Shown here piece by piece: positions 53,477-53,580 of a stretch of DNA of 53,580 bases. The stretch comes from Spirosoma oryzae (GTDB lineage: Bacteria; Bacteroidota; Bacteroidia; Cytophagales; Spirosomataceae). Both the position numbers and the translations under genes were made by a program. The stretch spans positions 1 to 53,580 of the forward strand of contig NZ_PVTE01000035.1 of NCBI RefSeq assembly GCF_003002825.1, in the 5' to 3' direction. Each line of letters opens with the position of its first letter. The stretch's first letter is position 1. The notes beneath the pieces were generated by a model. The model was not told the origin of the DNA, did no database searches, and saw nothing but the letters and a program-made list of their open reading frames with translations.

Positions 53477-53580
53477 CGGTCCGCCGCTCATATCTTTGTT
53501 TTGAGTCGAGGTTGTGATAAAAAGTGCAATTTTTGAGTAAGACCTGACAGGGGTTACCAGTACCTCGGGTCCGCGGCTGA

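Overview
This window looks like a piece of a Bacteroidota chromosome, most likely Cytophagales close to Spirosoma. The evidence is the set of type IX secretion (T9SS) C-terminal sorting domains, a CHU_C-type gliding-motility C-terminal domain, LytTR plus TPR-kinase signalling, very large repetitive secreted proteins, and weak or absent Shine-Dalgarno sequences. I see no rRNA, tRNA or CRISPR array. The assignment rests on motif reading only.

Layout. 1-9.7 kb is accessory DNA. It holds the 3' end of a T9SS-exported protein, a complete Xre/RES toxin-antitoxin pair with three operator-like repeats, a small membrane protein between dispersed repeats, a DinB-like protein, and IS remnants (an IS3 fragment, an IS5-type element with intact ends and TAA target duplication, a DDE_5-like transposase relic). 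It also has a gene-poor zone with unusually long perfect inverted repeats. 9.8-15.1 kb is a four-gene minus-strand operon. Three of its products look like P47/OrfX-type (TULIP) proteins, the class that accompanies botulinum-like neurotoxin loci, but no toxin gene is visible. Just upstream lies a decayed paralogue of the T9SS domain seen at the start of the window, then a broken IS630 element.

18.1-21.1 kb encodes a LytTR response regulator and a TPR/transmembrane histidine kinase. An array of degenerate direct repeats spaced about 21 bp follows. 21.9-46.2 kb is a co-directional cluster of eight secreted proteins: a small surface protein, a tail-fibre-like protein that is visibly AT-richer, a secreted beta-rich protein, a 1696-aa repeat protein, and then five proteins sharing an N-terminal cohesin-like module. 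Three of the giant proteins end in a shared domain with duplicated DxNxDG loops and a terminal QQLP/QHLP. The others end in T9SS type A or type B sorting signals or in a Cys-rich tail. A plausible reading is an exported, self-assembling surface matrix or adhesin system served by T9SS.

47.9-52.4 kb is an AT-rich three-gene module: a dynamin-like GTPase, a second TRAFAC-type P-loop GTPase, and an unrecognised 331-aa protein. It is flanked on the right by nested IS3/IS110/IS3 fragments (52.5-53.5 kb). This looks like horizontally acquired cargo and is a candidate conflict or defence system.

The three items most worth following are the P47-like operon without a toxin, the GTPase trio, and the cohesin-like/dockerin-like surface cluster.
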